A DNA stretch of 10,335 bases, from contig JAQBPF010000304.1 in NCBI GenBank assembly GCA_028287665.1, positions 1-10,335 on the forward strand. Reading direction: 5' to 3'. Every line of letters begins with the position of its first letter. Position 1 is the first letter of the stretch. A program made the translations under genes and the position numbers. Below are positions 1-7,462 of the stretch, piece by piece. This DNA is from Deinococcus sp. Lineage in GTDB: Bacteria > Deinococcota > Deinococci > Deinococcales > Deinococcaceae. Below the pieces are notes generated by a model. The model had not been told where the DNA came from. It searched no databases and saw only the letters and a program-made list of their open reading frames with translations.

Positions 1-26
1 ACCACCACGAAGACATCGAGATTCAC
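1..26 (-). CDS. Possible 5' end of a gene running off the left edge
   Basis: A GTG at 26-24 on the minus strand opens a frame reading MNLDVFVV before the window ends. A TACACT hexamer (38-33) lies 6 nt upstream of the GTG, the same leaderless spacing seen before several other genes here. An ATG at 16-14 in another frame gives a less protein-like Trp-rich start. Only eight codons are visible, so no function can be named and the call is weak. Confidence 0.25.
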
Positions 27-32
27 CCGCAA

Positions 33-38
33 AGTGTA
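33..38 (-). promoter_or_regulatory. Candidate -10 box for the left-edge gene
   Basis: TACACT on the minus strand matches the TAnnnT pattern and sits 6 nt before a GTG. No convincing -35 hexamer is seen at 15-18 bp upstream. It rests on pattern and spacing only. Confidence 0.25.
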
Positions 39-126
39 GGGGAAGGGGCGTCACACGGGTCTGTCAGGGCGAGCTCTGCGTTTGCAGACAACAGCGGGGG
101 CGTCTAGGGCAGTTCTCCGAATTACA

Positions 127-152
127 CCACCGAAAAAAGAGACTTTCGGTGG
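127..152 (-). terminator. Hairpin downstream of purU, weak terminator candidate
   Basis: CCACCGAAA (127-135) pairs with TTTCGGTGG (144-152), a perfect 9-bp stem with an 8-nt loop, 65 nt past the purU stop. On the minus strand it is followed by TGTAAT instead of a U run, so intrinsic termination would be weak. It could also be an RNA-stabilising structure. Confidence 0.4.
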
Positions 153-161
153 CTCCATTCT

Positions 162-210
162 CCGTCCTGCTCAATGAAATTCACTCGCTCCGCTCGGTCA
201 TTATGATGAC
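162..210. repeat. Short dispersed repeat, copy 1
   Basis: CCGTCCT (162-168) is followed by CTCGCTCCGCTCGGT (184-198) and a small hairpin, GTCAT (197-201) / ATGAC (206-210). A second copy with the same order of parts lies in the prfC leader (4381-4424). The core matches 13 of 15 bases, with a 9-nt difference in the distance to CCGTCCT. The shared order and the hairpin at the same end suggest one small repeat family; two copies alone do not prove it. Confidence 0.5.
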
Positions 211-217
211 AAATGCT

Positions 218-1153
218 CTAGAACACCACCGTCTTATTCCCGTACACCAGCACCCGGTCTTCCACATGCGCTTTGACGGCGCGGGCCAGCACCTGCCGCT
301 CCACGTCGCGGCCCATTCGCATCAAAGAATCGGGCGTTTCACGGTGGGTCACGGGGATCACGTCCTGGGCAATAATCGGCCCGGCGTCCAGTTCCTCGGT
401 CACGTAGTGGCTGGTGGCGCCGATCAGTTTCACGCCCCGGTTGAAGGCGGCTCGGTAGGGGTTGGCGCCAATGAACGCGGGCAAAAACGAATGATGAATG
501 TTGATGACGGGGCGGCCAAAGCCCCGCAAAAATTCACCGCTCAGAATCTGCATGTAGCGGGCCAGCACGGCAAAATCGGCCCCCGCCTCGTGCATCAGGC
601 GCACCTGCTCGGCCTCGGCTTCGGCCTTGTTCTGTTTGGTCACGGGCACCACATGAAAAGGAATGCCGAACATCTCGGCGTCGCGGCGCAGGTCCTCATG
701 GTTGGAGATGATCAGCGGAATCTCTATGTGCAGTTCGCCCCGGCGTTTACGCCACAGCAAGTCCAGAAAGCAGTGATCGTAGCGGCTGACCAGAATCGCC
801 ATGCGCTTGGGCTGGGCCGTGTAATTCACACGCCACTCCATCTCGAAAGGCTGAGCGATGACGCTCTCAAAGGCCCGCTCGAATGCGCCGCGGGCCAGAT
901 CCAACCCGTCGAGGTGAAACTCCATCCGCATAAAAAACTGGCCGCCGCTGGGGTCGGTGGTGTGCTGGTCGGAATGCAGGATGTTCGCGCCGTGATTGAG
1001 CAGAAACTGCGATACGGCGGCCACGATGCCCTTGCGGTCTGGGCAGGCGATGGTCAGGGTGGCCGTGTTGTTGGGGTCGGGCCGGGCAGGTTCGGCTGCA
1101 CCTGAATTGGATTTGGGGGAATTGGAGGGAGTGGGGTCAAGCGGGGCCGTCAT
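218..1153 (-). CDS. purU: Formyltetrahydrofolate deformylase (PurU)
   Basis: Hydrolyses 10-formyl-tetrahydrofolate to formate and tetrahydrofolate in the cytoplasm, which balances one-carbon pools and can supply formate for PurT-type purine synthesis. The predicted 311-aa protein has an N-terminal ACT domain (about residues 32-80, from [20 protein letters not shown]) and a formyltransferase domain from about 117. The catalytic triad is visible: Asn218 and His220 in [10 protein letters not shown], and Asp256 in [13 protein letters not shown]. An Ala/Pro/Asn-rich tail of about 30 residues precedes the ACT domain. The ATG at 1153 is preferred over a GTG six codons upstream because TATCCT lies 8 nt before it and there is no Shine-Dalgarno, fitting a leaderless start. 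It stands alone, divergent from the aminopeptidase gene. Confidence 0.95.
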   Translation of the reverse strand: MTAPLDPTPSNSPKSNSGAAEPARPDPNNTATLTIACPDRKGIVAAVSQFLLNHGANILHSDQHTTDPSGGQFFMRMEFHLDGLDLARGAFERAFESVIAQPFEMEWRVNYTAQPKRMAILVSRYDHCFLDLLWRKRRGELHIEIPLIISNHEDLRRDAEMFGIPFHVVPVTKQNKAEAEAEQVRLMHEAGADFAVLARYMQILSGEFLRGFGRPVINIHHSFLPAFIGANPYRAAFNRGVKLIGATSHYVTEELDAGPIIAQDVIPVTHRETPDSLMRMGRDVERQVLARAVKAHVEDRVLVYGNKTVVF

Positions 1154-1161
1154 AGCCGAGC

Positions 1162-1167
1162 AGGATA
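1162..1167 (-). promoter_or_regulatory. Candidate -10 box of a leaderless purU promoter
   Basis: TATCCT on the minus strand ends 8 nt before the purU ATG. A CTGACC about 14 bp further upstream is a partial -35 match with short spacing. If used, transcription would begin at or next to the start codon. The same TATCCT sequence precedes the acetyltransferase gene at 8392. Confidence 0.45.
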
Positions 1168-1310
1168 GCACCGGGCCAGATGGTCAGCGGTGGGGCGGGC
1201 TATTTGTAGATCAACTTTGAGGGGCAAGTGGGCCAGATTCGGCGGCCTCCCGGAGCGGTTGCCTGAACAAAGTGTGGAGGCGTGCAGCCCCTCGCGTTAA
1301 CCCGATGCGG

Positions 1311-1316
1311 TAGGCT
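1311..1316 (+). promoter_or_regulatory. Candidate -10 box of a leaderless aminopeptidase promoter
   Basis: TAGGCT ends 7 nt before the GTG at 1324. No clear -35 is seen. Its position inside the longer frame that starts at GTG 1282 argues for the shorter protein. Confidence 0.45.
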
Positions 1317-1323
1317 GGCCCGC

Positions 1324-2439
1324 GTGCAGAACACCCCAGAAGCGAGTTCAGACGCAACCCAGCTGGCCTACGATCCGCGCCCACATGCCGAATTGCTGGT
1401 GGCGTACTGCCTGAATGTGCAGCCCCTGGAACGCATCCTGATTGCGGGCGGAGTGGCGGGCCTGCCCCTGGTGCGCGAGGTGGCCCGCGCCGTGCTGCGG
1501 GCAGGCGGGCGGCCAGCGGTGCGGCTGGACTATCCGGGCCAGGACGACGATGTGGCGGCGCTGGCAGCTGATGGCGTGCTGGACGCGCTTCATCCCGCAG
1601 AATTGGCCGACATGGAAGGCATGGACAGCACCCTGCGAATCCTGACGCCCGAAGCAGGCGGAGTGGACGCCGTGGACGCCCGCCGACGCGCCCGCCTGAC
1701 CGCAGCCCGCTCCCCCCTGGCCGCCGCCCGCGCCCGCAAGAAATGGAGCCTGACCCTGTATCCCACCGCGCACGCTGCTGCCCAGGCTGGCATGACCGAG
1801 GCCGACTTTGGCGCGTTCGTGATGCAGGCTATGTTTCTGGACCGCCCCGACCCGGTGGCCGCATGGGGCGAGATACGCGAGCTTCAGGCCCGCCTGATCG
1901 AGCGCCTGAGCCGCGCTGATACAGTGAAAATCGAAGCCCCTGGCACCGACCTGACCCTGCGCGTAGGTGGCCGAACCTGGGCCAACAGCGACGGCAAACG
2001 CAATATGCCCAGCGGAGAGGTCTTTACTGGGCCACTCGAAGACAGCGCCAACGGATTCATTACGTTTGACGTGCCCGCCGAATACGCAGGGGTGATGGTG
2101 CGCGGTGCACGGCTGGAATTCCGGGACGGCGTGGTGGTCGATGCCCGCGCAGATGAGGGCGAAAGCACCCTGCTGGCTGCCCTGAACAGCGATCCCGGCG
2201 CACGGCGTCTGGGTGAACTGGGCATCGGCTCCAACAGCGGCATTCAGACCCCCACAGGCAACATCCTGTTCGACGAAAAAATTGGCGGCACGGTTCATCT
2301 GGCGCTGGGCCGCTCCTATCCAGAAACGGGCGGCGTGAATGCCAGCGCGATTCACTGGGATCTGATTACCGATCTGCGGCGGGGCGGGCGAATTTTGCTG
2401 GACGGCGAGACCTGGCAAGAAAACGGGCGGTTTCTGTAA
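1324..2439 (+). CDS. M29-family metallo-aminopeptidase (aminopeptidase T/S type)
   Basis: Predicted to be a cytoplasmic, dimetal exopeptidase that removes N-terminal amino acids from peptides, of the thermophilic aminopeptidase (AmpT/AmpS) family. The 371-aa length is usual. The family metal-ligand pattern is complete in order: Glu232 in GEVFTGP, Glu298 in GELGIGSN, His325 and Tyr332 in [12 protein letters not shown], and His344/Asp346 in IHWDLI. The start chosen is GTG 1324, with a -10-like TAGGCT 7 nt upstream. GTG 1282, 14 codons earlier and in frame, has GGAGG only 1 nt before it, too close for good ribosome binding, and adds an unconserved-looking tail. The gene is divergent from purU and converges on prfC. 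Confidence 0.93.
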   Translation: MQNTPEASSDATQLAYDPRPHAELLVAYCLNVQPLERILIAGGVAGLPLVREVARAVLRAGGRPAVRLDYPGQDDDVAALAADGVLDALHPAELADMEGMDSTLRILTPEAGGVDAVDARRRARLTAARSPLAAARARKKWSLTLYPTAHAAAQAGMTEADFGAFVMQAMFLDRPDPVAAWGEIRELQARLIERLSRADTVKIEAPGTDLTLRVGGRTWANSDGKRNMPSGEVFTGPLEDSANGFITFDVPAEYAGVMVRGARLEFRDGVVVDARADEGESTLLAALNSDPGARRLGELGIGSNSGIQTPTGNILFDEKIGGTVHLALGRSYPETGGVNASAIHWDLITDLRRGGRILLDGETWQENGRFL

Positions 2440-2448
2440 GCCGATAAA

Positions 2449-2496
2449 AAGCATTCCGGCCTGAATCCAACAATGAGGATTCAGGCCGGAATGCTT
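2449..2496 (-). terminator. Perfect 20-bp terminator stem between convergent genes
   Basis: AAGCATTCCGGCCTGAATCC (2449-2468) pairs perfectly with 2477-2496 around an 8-nt loop. On the minus strand the stem begins 16 nt after the prfC stop and is followed by TTTTT (2450-2446, part of the A run 2446-2450), a classic Rho-independent terminator for prfC. On the plus strand the stem starts 9 nt after the aminopeptidase stop but lacks a strong T run, so termination in that direction should be weaker. It probably serves both convergent genes. Confidence 0.88.
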
Positions 2497-2512
2497 AGAG
2501 GAGTCTGGTTCT

Positions 2513-4204
<1,692 letters not shown>

Positions 4205-4461
4205 AAAAAAACTCCTGCGGGCCTGATAGACAGCGGCCCGGACGGTGAATCGAGGCTGTGTGCTCGGTGATGTGGTCTGGGAACTGGGTGGTCCCGCCTT
4301 CAACTCACGCTCCAGACTGTGCCGTTTCCCTGGCGAGGCCGCCCAAACAGGGGTCAACCTCTTCATTTCCACTGCACAGTCCGTCCTTCGCTTCTCGCTT
4401 TGCTCGGTTCATCTGACGATGAACGGCGAGAAACCTAGGTTGGCGTGAGGCGGCGCGTCAT
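4205..4461 (-). promoter_or_regulatory. Long structured 5' leader of prfC
   Basis: If the TATACT box at 4473-4468 is the -10, the prfC transcript has a leader of about 257 nt, long for a GTPase gene. It contains a bipartite hairpin (TTCTCGC 4392-4398 / GCGAGAA 4426-4432, inner GTTCATC 4407-4413 / GATGAAC 4418-4424, loop TGAC), which belongs to the short repeat, and a second stem GTCTGG 4275-4280 / CCAGAC 4312-4317. Between the arms of the second, the minus strand reads GGCGGGACCACC, loosely like a T-box motif but with a key mismatch. AACCTAGGTT (4432-4441) is a perfect palindrome. The ribosome site AGGAG is separated from ATG by seven T. A regulatory role is inference. Confidence 0.4.
4381..4424. 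repeat. Short dispersed repeat, copy 2
   Basis: CCGTCCT (4381-4387), then CTCGCTTTGCTCGGT (4394-4408), then a GTTCATC/GATGAAC hairpin. It matches copy 1 at 162-210 in the order and orientation of its parts, with two C-to-T differences in the core. The hairpin arms differ in sequence but keep pairing, which is what a conserved structure would show. Confidence 0.5.
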
Positions 4462-4467
4462 ACGCTC

Positions 4468-4473
4468 AGTATA
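4468..4473 (-). promoter_or_regulatory. Candidate -10 box for prfC
   Basis: TATACT on the minus strand is the best -10 match upstream of prfC (five of six to TATAAT). At the right distance the -35 region reads GTCGAA, a poor match to TTGACA. The next base pairs form the start of the long leader. Confidence 0.45.
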
Positions 4474-4696
4474 CCGCGTCCTCCCTCTCTTTCGACACCG
4501 ACGCAATCATTTTGTCTGGATTGTCTTGATGACCTGACATGAACTGGCCCTCACTGCGGCCTGGCTGACATGCAGCTGAAGTGGGCCTGCTCTTCTGGAA
4601 CAGAGCCGGAAGACACCCTATTGATCCGGACTCTCGTCAAAGACCCAAAAAACCATCACACGACCTATTGATCAACTTGTAGTTCTGGGAGACCCG
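4474..4696. other. Intergenic region between divergent prfC and the TAXI gene
   Basis: No gene is seen. The stretch holds a small hairpin (GCTCT 4589-4593 / AGAGC 4602-4606) and an exact 10-bp direct repeat, CCTATTGATC at 4617-4626 and 4664-4673, 47 bp apart. The second copy extends into the palindrome TTGATCAA (4668-4675), 21 bp before the TAXI start. GGGAG (4687-4691) is the ribosome binding site of that gene. Two repeats at this distance from a start could be operator half-sites. Confidence 0.4.
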
Positions 4697-5605
4697 ATGA
4701 ACTCCACACCCCGCTCTACCCGCGCCCCACTCACCGCTTGCGTCCTCGCCGTGTTGGCCCCTGTGTCTGGGGGTCAGGCACAGTCCACCCCCACTATCAT
4801 GAATGTGGCCACCAGTCCCAACGGTTCAACAGCGGCCGAGATGTTCCGCGACCTGGGACGCGTGTGTACATCGGCCGCGTTCCTCAGACAGCGGCAGACT
4901 TCGGGCAGCGTAGAGAACATTCAACTGCTGCTGGAAAACAAGGTGGCTCTGGCTTTCGTTCAGCTCGATGTGCTGAAAGCCCGCGACCAGATTGATCAGG
5001 ACCCCCGCGCCAAAGACCTGCGGGTGCTGTTGCCGCTGAACTTTGATGAAATTCACCTGATCGCCAAGCGGCCCACGAAGGACGTCTTTGGCCGGATCAA
5101 GGGCGTCACCGCTTTTAGCAGTCTGGGTGGAAAGCGGGTGGGCGCGTGGGGCGGCAGCGTGATTACCGCCCAGATTCTGAAAGCCAAAACAAAAAGCACC
5201 TATACGGTGGTGCCGCTGAATGACCGTGCAGCTGCGCTCGCCGCACTCAGCGCAGGACAGATCGACGCGGTGGTGGCCGTGGTCGGACAGCCTGCCGAGT
5301 GGGTCAATACTCTGAATCCCGCCATGTTTACCCTGGTTCCCCTCGATATTCCGCAGGGGAGCCTGAACGGGTTCTACCGTCCGGCCCGGCTGCTGTACCC
5401 CAGATTCGGCACGGCGATCAATACCTATAGTGTGCAGCGCCTCCTGATCACCCGCAATTTTAAGACCGCCGAACGCAGAGTGCCGCTGCTGGCCTACCAG
5501 AAATGCGCCCTTACCAGGCTGACTACCCTGCAGGAAACAGAAGGGATGCACCCCAAATGGAATGAAGTGACCTTCAAAGAAAACGACTGGCCTCTGTTTA
5601 AATAA
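4697..5605 (+). CDS. TAXI-family periplasmic solute-binding protein (orphan)
   Basis: Predicted extracytoplasmic receptor of the TAXI (TRAP-associated) group, which binds small organic anions and hands them to a TRAP permease. The 302-aa protein begins with a signal peptide: Arg-containing n-region, hydrophobic LTACVLAVLAPV (12-23), and likely cleavage after GGQA (28). The family signature is TSGSVENIQLLLENKVALAF (68-87) followed by VQLDVL, corresponding to the usual TGGSVENLRLL...ADLGFVQ pattern. A second lobe carries GAWGGSVITAQIL and AALSAGQIDAVVAVVG. GGGAG 5 nt before ATG 4697 supports the start. No TRAP membrane subunit adjoins it: the neighbours are prfC and a toxin gene, so the partner must be elsewhere or the protein acts in sensing. 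It converges on the toxin with 25 bp between. Confidence 0.82.
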   Translation: MNSTPRSTRAPLTACVLAVLAPVSGGQAQSTPTIMNVATSPNGSTAAEMFRDLGRVCTSAAFLRQRQTSGSVENIQLLLENKVALAFVQLDVLKARDQIDQDPRAKDLRVLLPLNFDEIHLIAKRPTKDVFGRIKGVTAFSSLGGKRVGAWGGSVITAQILKAKTKSTYTVVPLNDRAAALAALSAGQIDAVVAVVGQPAEWVNTLNPAMFTLVPLDIPQGSLNGFYRPARLLYPRFGTAINTYSVQRLLITRNFKTAERRVPLLAYQKCALTRLTTLQETEGMHPKWNEVTFKENDWPLFK

Positions 5606-5630
5606 AGCTGAAACAATGCTGTGTGCCTGC

Positions 5631-6070
5631 TCAGGCTTCCACGTCGGCGGGGTCGATGCCACACCAGGCCATCAGAGATACCCGTGAGCCGGAAATGTCC
5701 AGCAAACCCATTGCGGTCAGCACCATTATTGTGGCCGCCTCCCGCTCGGTAGGATCAGGGAACAGGCCGTTGCGCCGGAGCGTCAGGGTCATCACTTCCA
5801 GCGCCGTCCGCTTGTTGCCGTCGCTGAAGCCGTGATCGTGGGCCAGCGTGTAGCCGATGGCTGCAACTTTGGTCAAAAACGTGCTGTAGGCATCTTCGCC
5901 AAAAGCGCTGTCTACCGCTTTGGCGGCAGCACTCTCAATCACCCTTTCATGGGCGATTCCAACCCGGCCCGGCGACGTTTGCAAATGCGGTCATGGGCGG
6001 CATAAATAAAGCGTGCTGTGGGGTAATCCTGCCCTCTATGACGGTAAAAATATCTTTCAGAAGACCCCAC
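5631..6070 (-). pseudogene. doc: Doc/Fic-family toxin gene with a single-base frameshift
   Basis: Two frames together encode a full Doc-type toxin. From GTG 6070 one frame gives MGSSERYF...FIYAAHDRICK, then TSPGRVGIAHERVIESAA continues in the next frame to the TGA at 5631. Adding one base at the AAA of 5980-5978 joins them into 146 aa. The join keeps the family spacing: 12 residues from His of HDRI to Gly of GIAHERVIES, the same as in canonical HDRL...GVRDEGLLES. The Fic motif is intact (HGFSDGNKRT, His80 to Arg88 in the repaired protein). Lys, instead of Gly, after Asn marks the Doc branch, whose studied member phosphorylates elongation factor Tu. GTG lies 2 nt after the putative antitoxin stop, suggesting translational coupling. 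The fragment from TTG 5984 alone lacks the first helix. Natural inactivation and sequencing error cannot be separated here. Confidence 0.75.
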
Positions 6071-6072
6071 GC

Positions 6073-6246
6073 CTACAGCGTCGCCAGCAGATCAAGAATC
6101 TTCTTGTCGGCGCGGATTTCCTTCTCCATCCATGCCTCAATTTCGGCGTCCGTCTGCTCTGGGCGGGTTCCCGGCTTGATTTCTTTCAGCGTGCGGAACA
6201 CGCGGGGCTGCTCGTCGTTCTGGCTGTTGTCACTCTGTACAGGCAT
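6073..6246 (-). CDS. Small putative antitoxin of the Doc toxin
   Basis: Encodes 57 aa, highly charged, with a predicted helical C-terminal half (TDAEIEAWMEKEIRADKKIL) and a polar, probably disordered N-terminus. It shows none of the features of Phd/YefM antitoxins that usually accompany Doc, and no [S/T]xxxE[G/N] Fic-inhibitory motif is seen. The role is inferred from its place: directly before the toxin, 2 nt apart, same strand. The start at ATG 6246 has a strong ribosome site (GGAGGGG, about 5 nt upstream), better than the in-frame start 12 codons upstream. Autoregulation is typical of such operons but no clear operator is seen in 6247-6383. It may be the antitoxin or an unrelated small protein. 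Confidence 0.6.
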   Translation of the reverse strand: MPVQSDNSQNDEQPRVFRTLKEIKPGTRPEQTDAEIEAWMEKEIRADKKILDLLATL

Positions 6247-6383
6247 CTTTTCCCCTCCCCGCCGGACGGCGCTCCCTTCCACTCTGTCACAGCCCGCGAC
6301 CCGGCTTTCTGACCACCCACACAGTCTCCAGCCCCCATTCTTTCGGATGACGCGCCTAAATGAGAAGCGTGTTAGCGTTGCTC
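6247..6383. other. Divergent intergenic region, antitoxin and SIMPL gene
   Basis: This 137-bp region separates the small putative antitoxin from the SIMPL gene. GGAGGGG at 6258-6252 on the minus strand is the antitoxin ribosome site. No strong -10/-35 pair or long palindrome is seen for the toxin operon. Confidence 0.4.
6373..6378 (+). promoter_or_regulatory. Candidate -10 box for the SIMPL gene
   Basis: TAGCGT ends 5 nt before ATG 6384. The same arrangement, TAGCAT and 5 nt, precedes the gene at 10093. No good -35 is seen. Confidence 0.35.
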
Positions 6384-7151
6384 ATGACCCCATCGGTGCG
6401 CCTGCCCAGCGCCATTATCGCTACCGCCATCGCTTCCGTCGCCTTTTTTGCCACCGGATTTGTGGTGGTGCGCGGCCTTGCAGACGTCAAAAATGCCAGC
6501 GACGTGATCAATGTGACGGGCAGTGCTAAGCGTAACATTACCAGCGATCTGGCGGGGTGGACATTCACGGTTCGCAGCAGCGACGACGGCAATTTGCAGA
6601 CGGCGTACCGGGCTTTTCAGGGGGCACAGCCTGCTCTAGAGGCGTTTTTGCGGGCGCAGGCTTTTTCTGCCTCTGAACTGAGGCGCGAGCCAGTGAACGC
6701 GGGGCCGCAACAATACACAGTCATTGAGGACGTGAACGGCGAAAACGCCGAAGTGCAGCGCACGCGCTACGTGGTCAGCCAGACCTACCGCGTGCAGTCC
6801 AGCAACATTGCCAAGCTGCAAACTGCGGTGGGCGCGGCGACGGCAGCCTTCGTCAATGCCAGTACGGGCGGCGTCAGCATCGAAAGCGGCGACGTACAGT
6901 ACCTCTACACCAAGCTGAGCGACGTGCGCGTGCAACTGCTGGAAGAAGCCAGCAAAGACGCCCAACGCCGCGCTCAGGCCATTGCCCAGAGTGCCGGAAA
7001 CTCCATCGGGGCCGTGAAAAATGCCCGCGTGGGTGTATTCCAGATTACGCCCCGCTTTGAGACGAGCGTGGAAGACACCGGCAGCTACGACACCACAGCA
7101 CTGGAAAAAGACGTGACGGCAGTGGTAGAGATTGATTTTGTGGTGAAGTGA
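6384..7151 (+). CDS. SIMPL-domain (DUF541) membrane-anchored protein
   Basis: A 255-aa protein with an N-terminal membrane segment (AIIATAIASVAFFATGFVVV, about residues 10-29) and an extracytoplasmic SIMPL domain to the end. Family features are the opening VINVTGSAKRNITSDLAGW, the conserved SDVRVQLLEEASKDAQRRAQ helix, and AVKNARVGVFQITP followed by a C-terminal strand. SIMPL proteins (BP26/OMP28-like) form oligomers in the envelope; their molecular role is not settled, so none is assigned. ATG 6384 is preferred because TAGCGT lies 5 nt upstream. ATG 6360 (263 aa, adding MRSVLALL) is in frame and possible; neither has a Shine-Dalgarno. It is divergent from the toxin operon and converges on the deacetylase gene with 11 bp between. 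Confidence 0.85.
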   Translation: MTPSVRLPSAIIATAIASVAFFATGFVVVRGLADVKNASDVINVTGSAKRNITSDLAGWTFTVRSSDDGNLQTAYRAFQGAQPALEAFLRAQAFSASELRREPVNAGPQQYTVIEDVNGENAEVQRTRYVVSQTYRVQSSNIAKLQTAVGAATAAFVNASTGGVSIESGDVQYLYTKLSDVRVQLLEEASKDAQRRAQAIAQSAGNSIGAVKNARVGVFQITPRFETSVEDTGSYDTTALEKDVTAVVEIDFVVK

Positions 7152-7162
7152 TTGAAGCAGAG

Positions 7163-7462
7163 CTACTGTTCAGGAGCTATCAATCCAGCCTGCGCCAGAT
7201 ACTCATAGGTGACACTGACACGCTCATGCACACCTAGCAACTCTGCCAACTTCAGGCTTCTTCGCCACCATGAGGCAGTGAACAGAAGTTCCATATCTTC
7301 GATTCTATCGGTCAACATTTGCAGTGCCAAGCCGTATTCTCCATGACTGATCCAATCTGTGGCGTCTTCAAAAAGGAGTTGAGCGACCTCGGCAGAGAGC
7401 TGGACTTGATCCTCTTGCAGTGAATTGACAACTTCTTGCAGCAAGGGGTGGATTATTCTAGA
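7163..7462 (-). other. Low-GC MafI-like domain fused to the deacetylase
   Basis: Codons 303-401 of the deacetylase-family gene encode an acidic, helical segment. The phrase HGEYGLALQMLTDRIEDMELL, then a polar helix with LKLAELLGVHERV, follows the layout of MafI immunity proteins (GE.gLALe.L.dqi). The domain is continuous in frame with the enzyme and has no own ATG near its start; only a TTG at residue 309 could serve. The base composition changes sharply around 7461-7500, so this piece was probably acquired. MafI assignment is from remembered family pattern and needs a profile search. Confidence 0.5.

Larger units (their letters stand above)
27..217. other. Non-coding stretch downstream of purU
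   Basis: No convincing gene lies between the left-edge start and the purU stop. The stretch holds a small hairpin (TCTGC 75-79 / GCAGA 84-88), a larger hairpin at 127-152, and a short repeat at about 162-210 that has a second copy in the prfC leader. The open frame crossing it on the plus strand runs antisense through purU and looks like a shadow. Confidence 0.5.

Noticed and set aside
149..1105. Long plus-strand frame opposite purU
   Set aside because: Antisense to purU with its complete catalytic residues; the translation shows no recognisable domain.
1348..2454. Long minus-strand frame opposite the aminopeptidase
   Set aside because: Antisense to a gene with a complete metal-ligand set; no recognisable domain.
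4281..4300. True T-box riboswitch before prfC
   Set aside because: The motif has C where the conserved U pairs with the tRNA end, and no convincing specifier stem or terminator/antiterminator pair could be drawn. It is kept only as a loose resemblance.
4205..4372. Upstream extension of RF3 to 619 residues
   Set aside because: The frame is open, but a good AGGAG site at the right distance marks ATG 4204 and the upstream part contains hairpins and repeat sequence typical of a leader.
5631..5984. Complete 117-residue Doc protein starting at TTG 5984
   Set aside because: It lacks the first helix with HDRI, has no ribosome site, and begins just after an in-frame stop; the frameshift reading explains the locus better.
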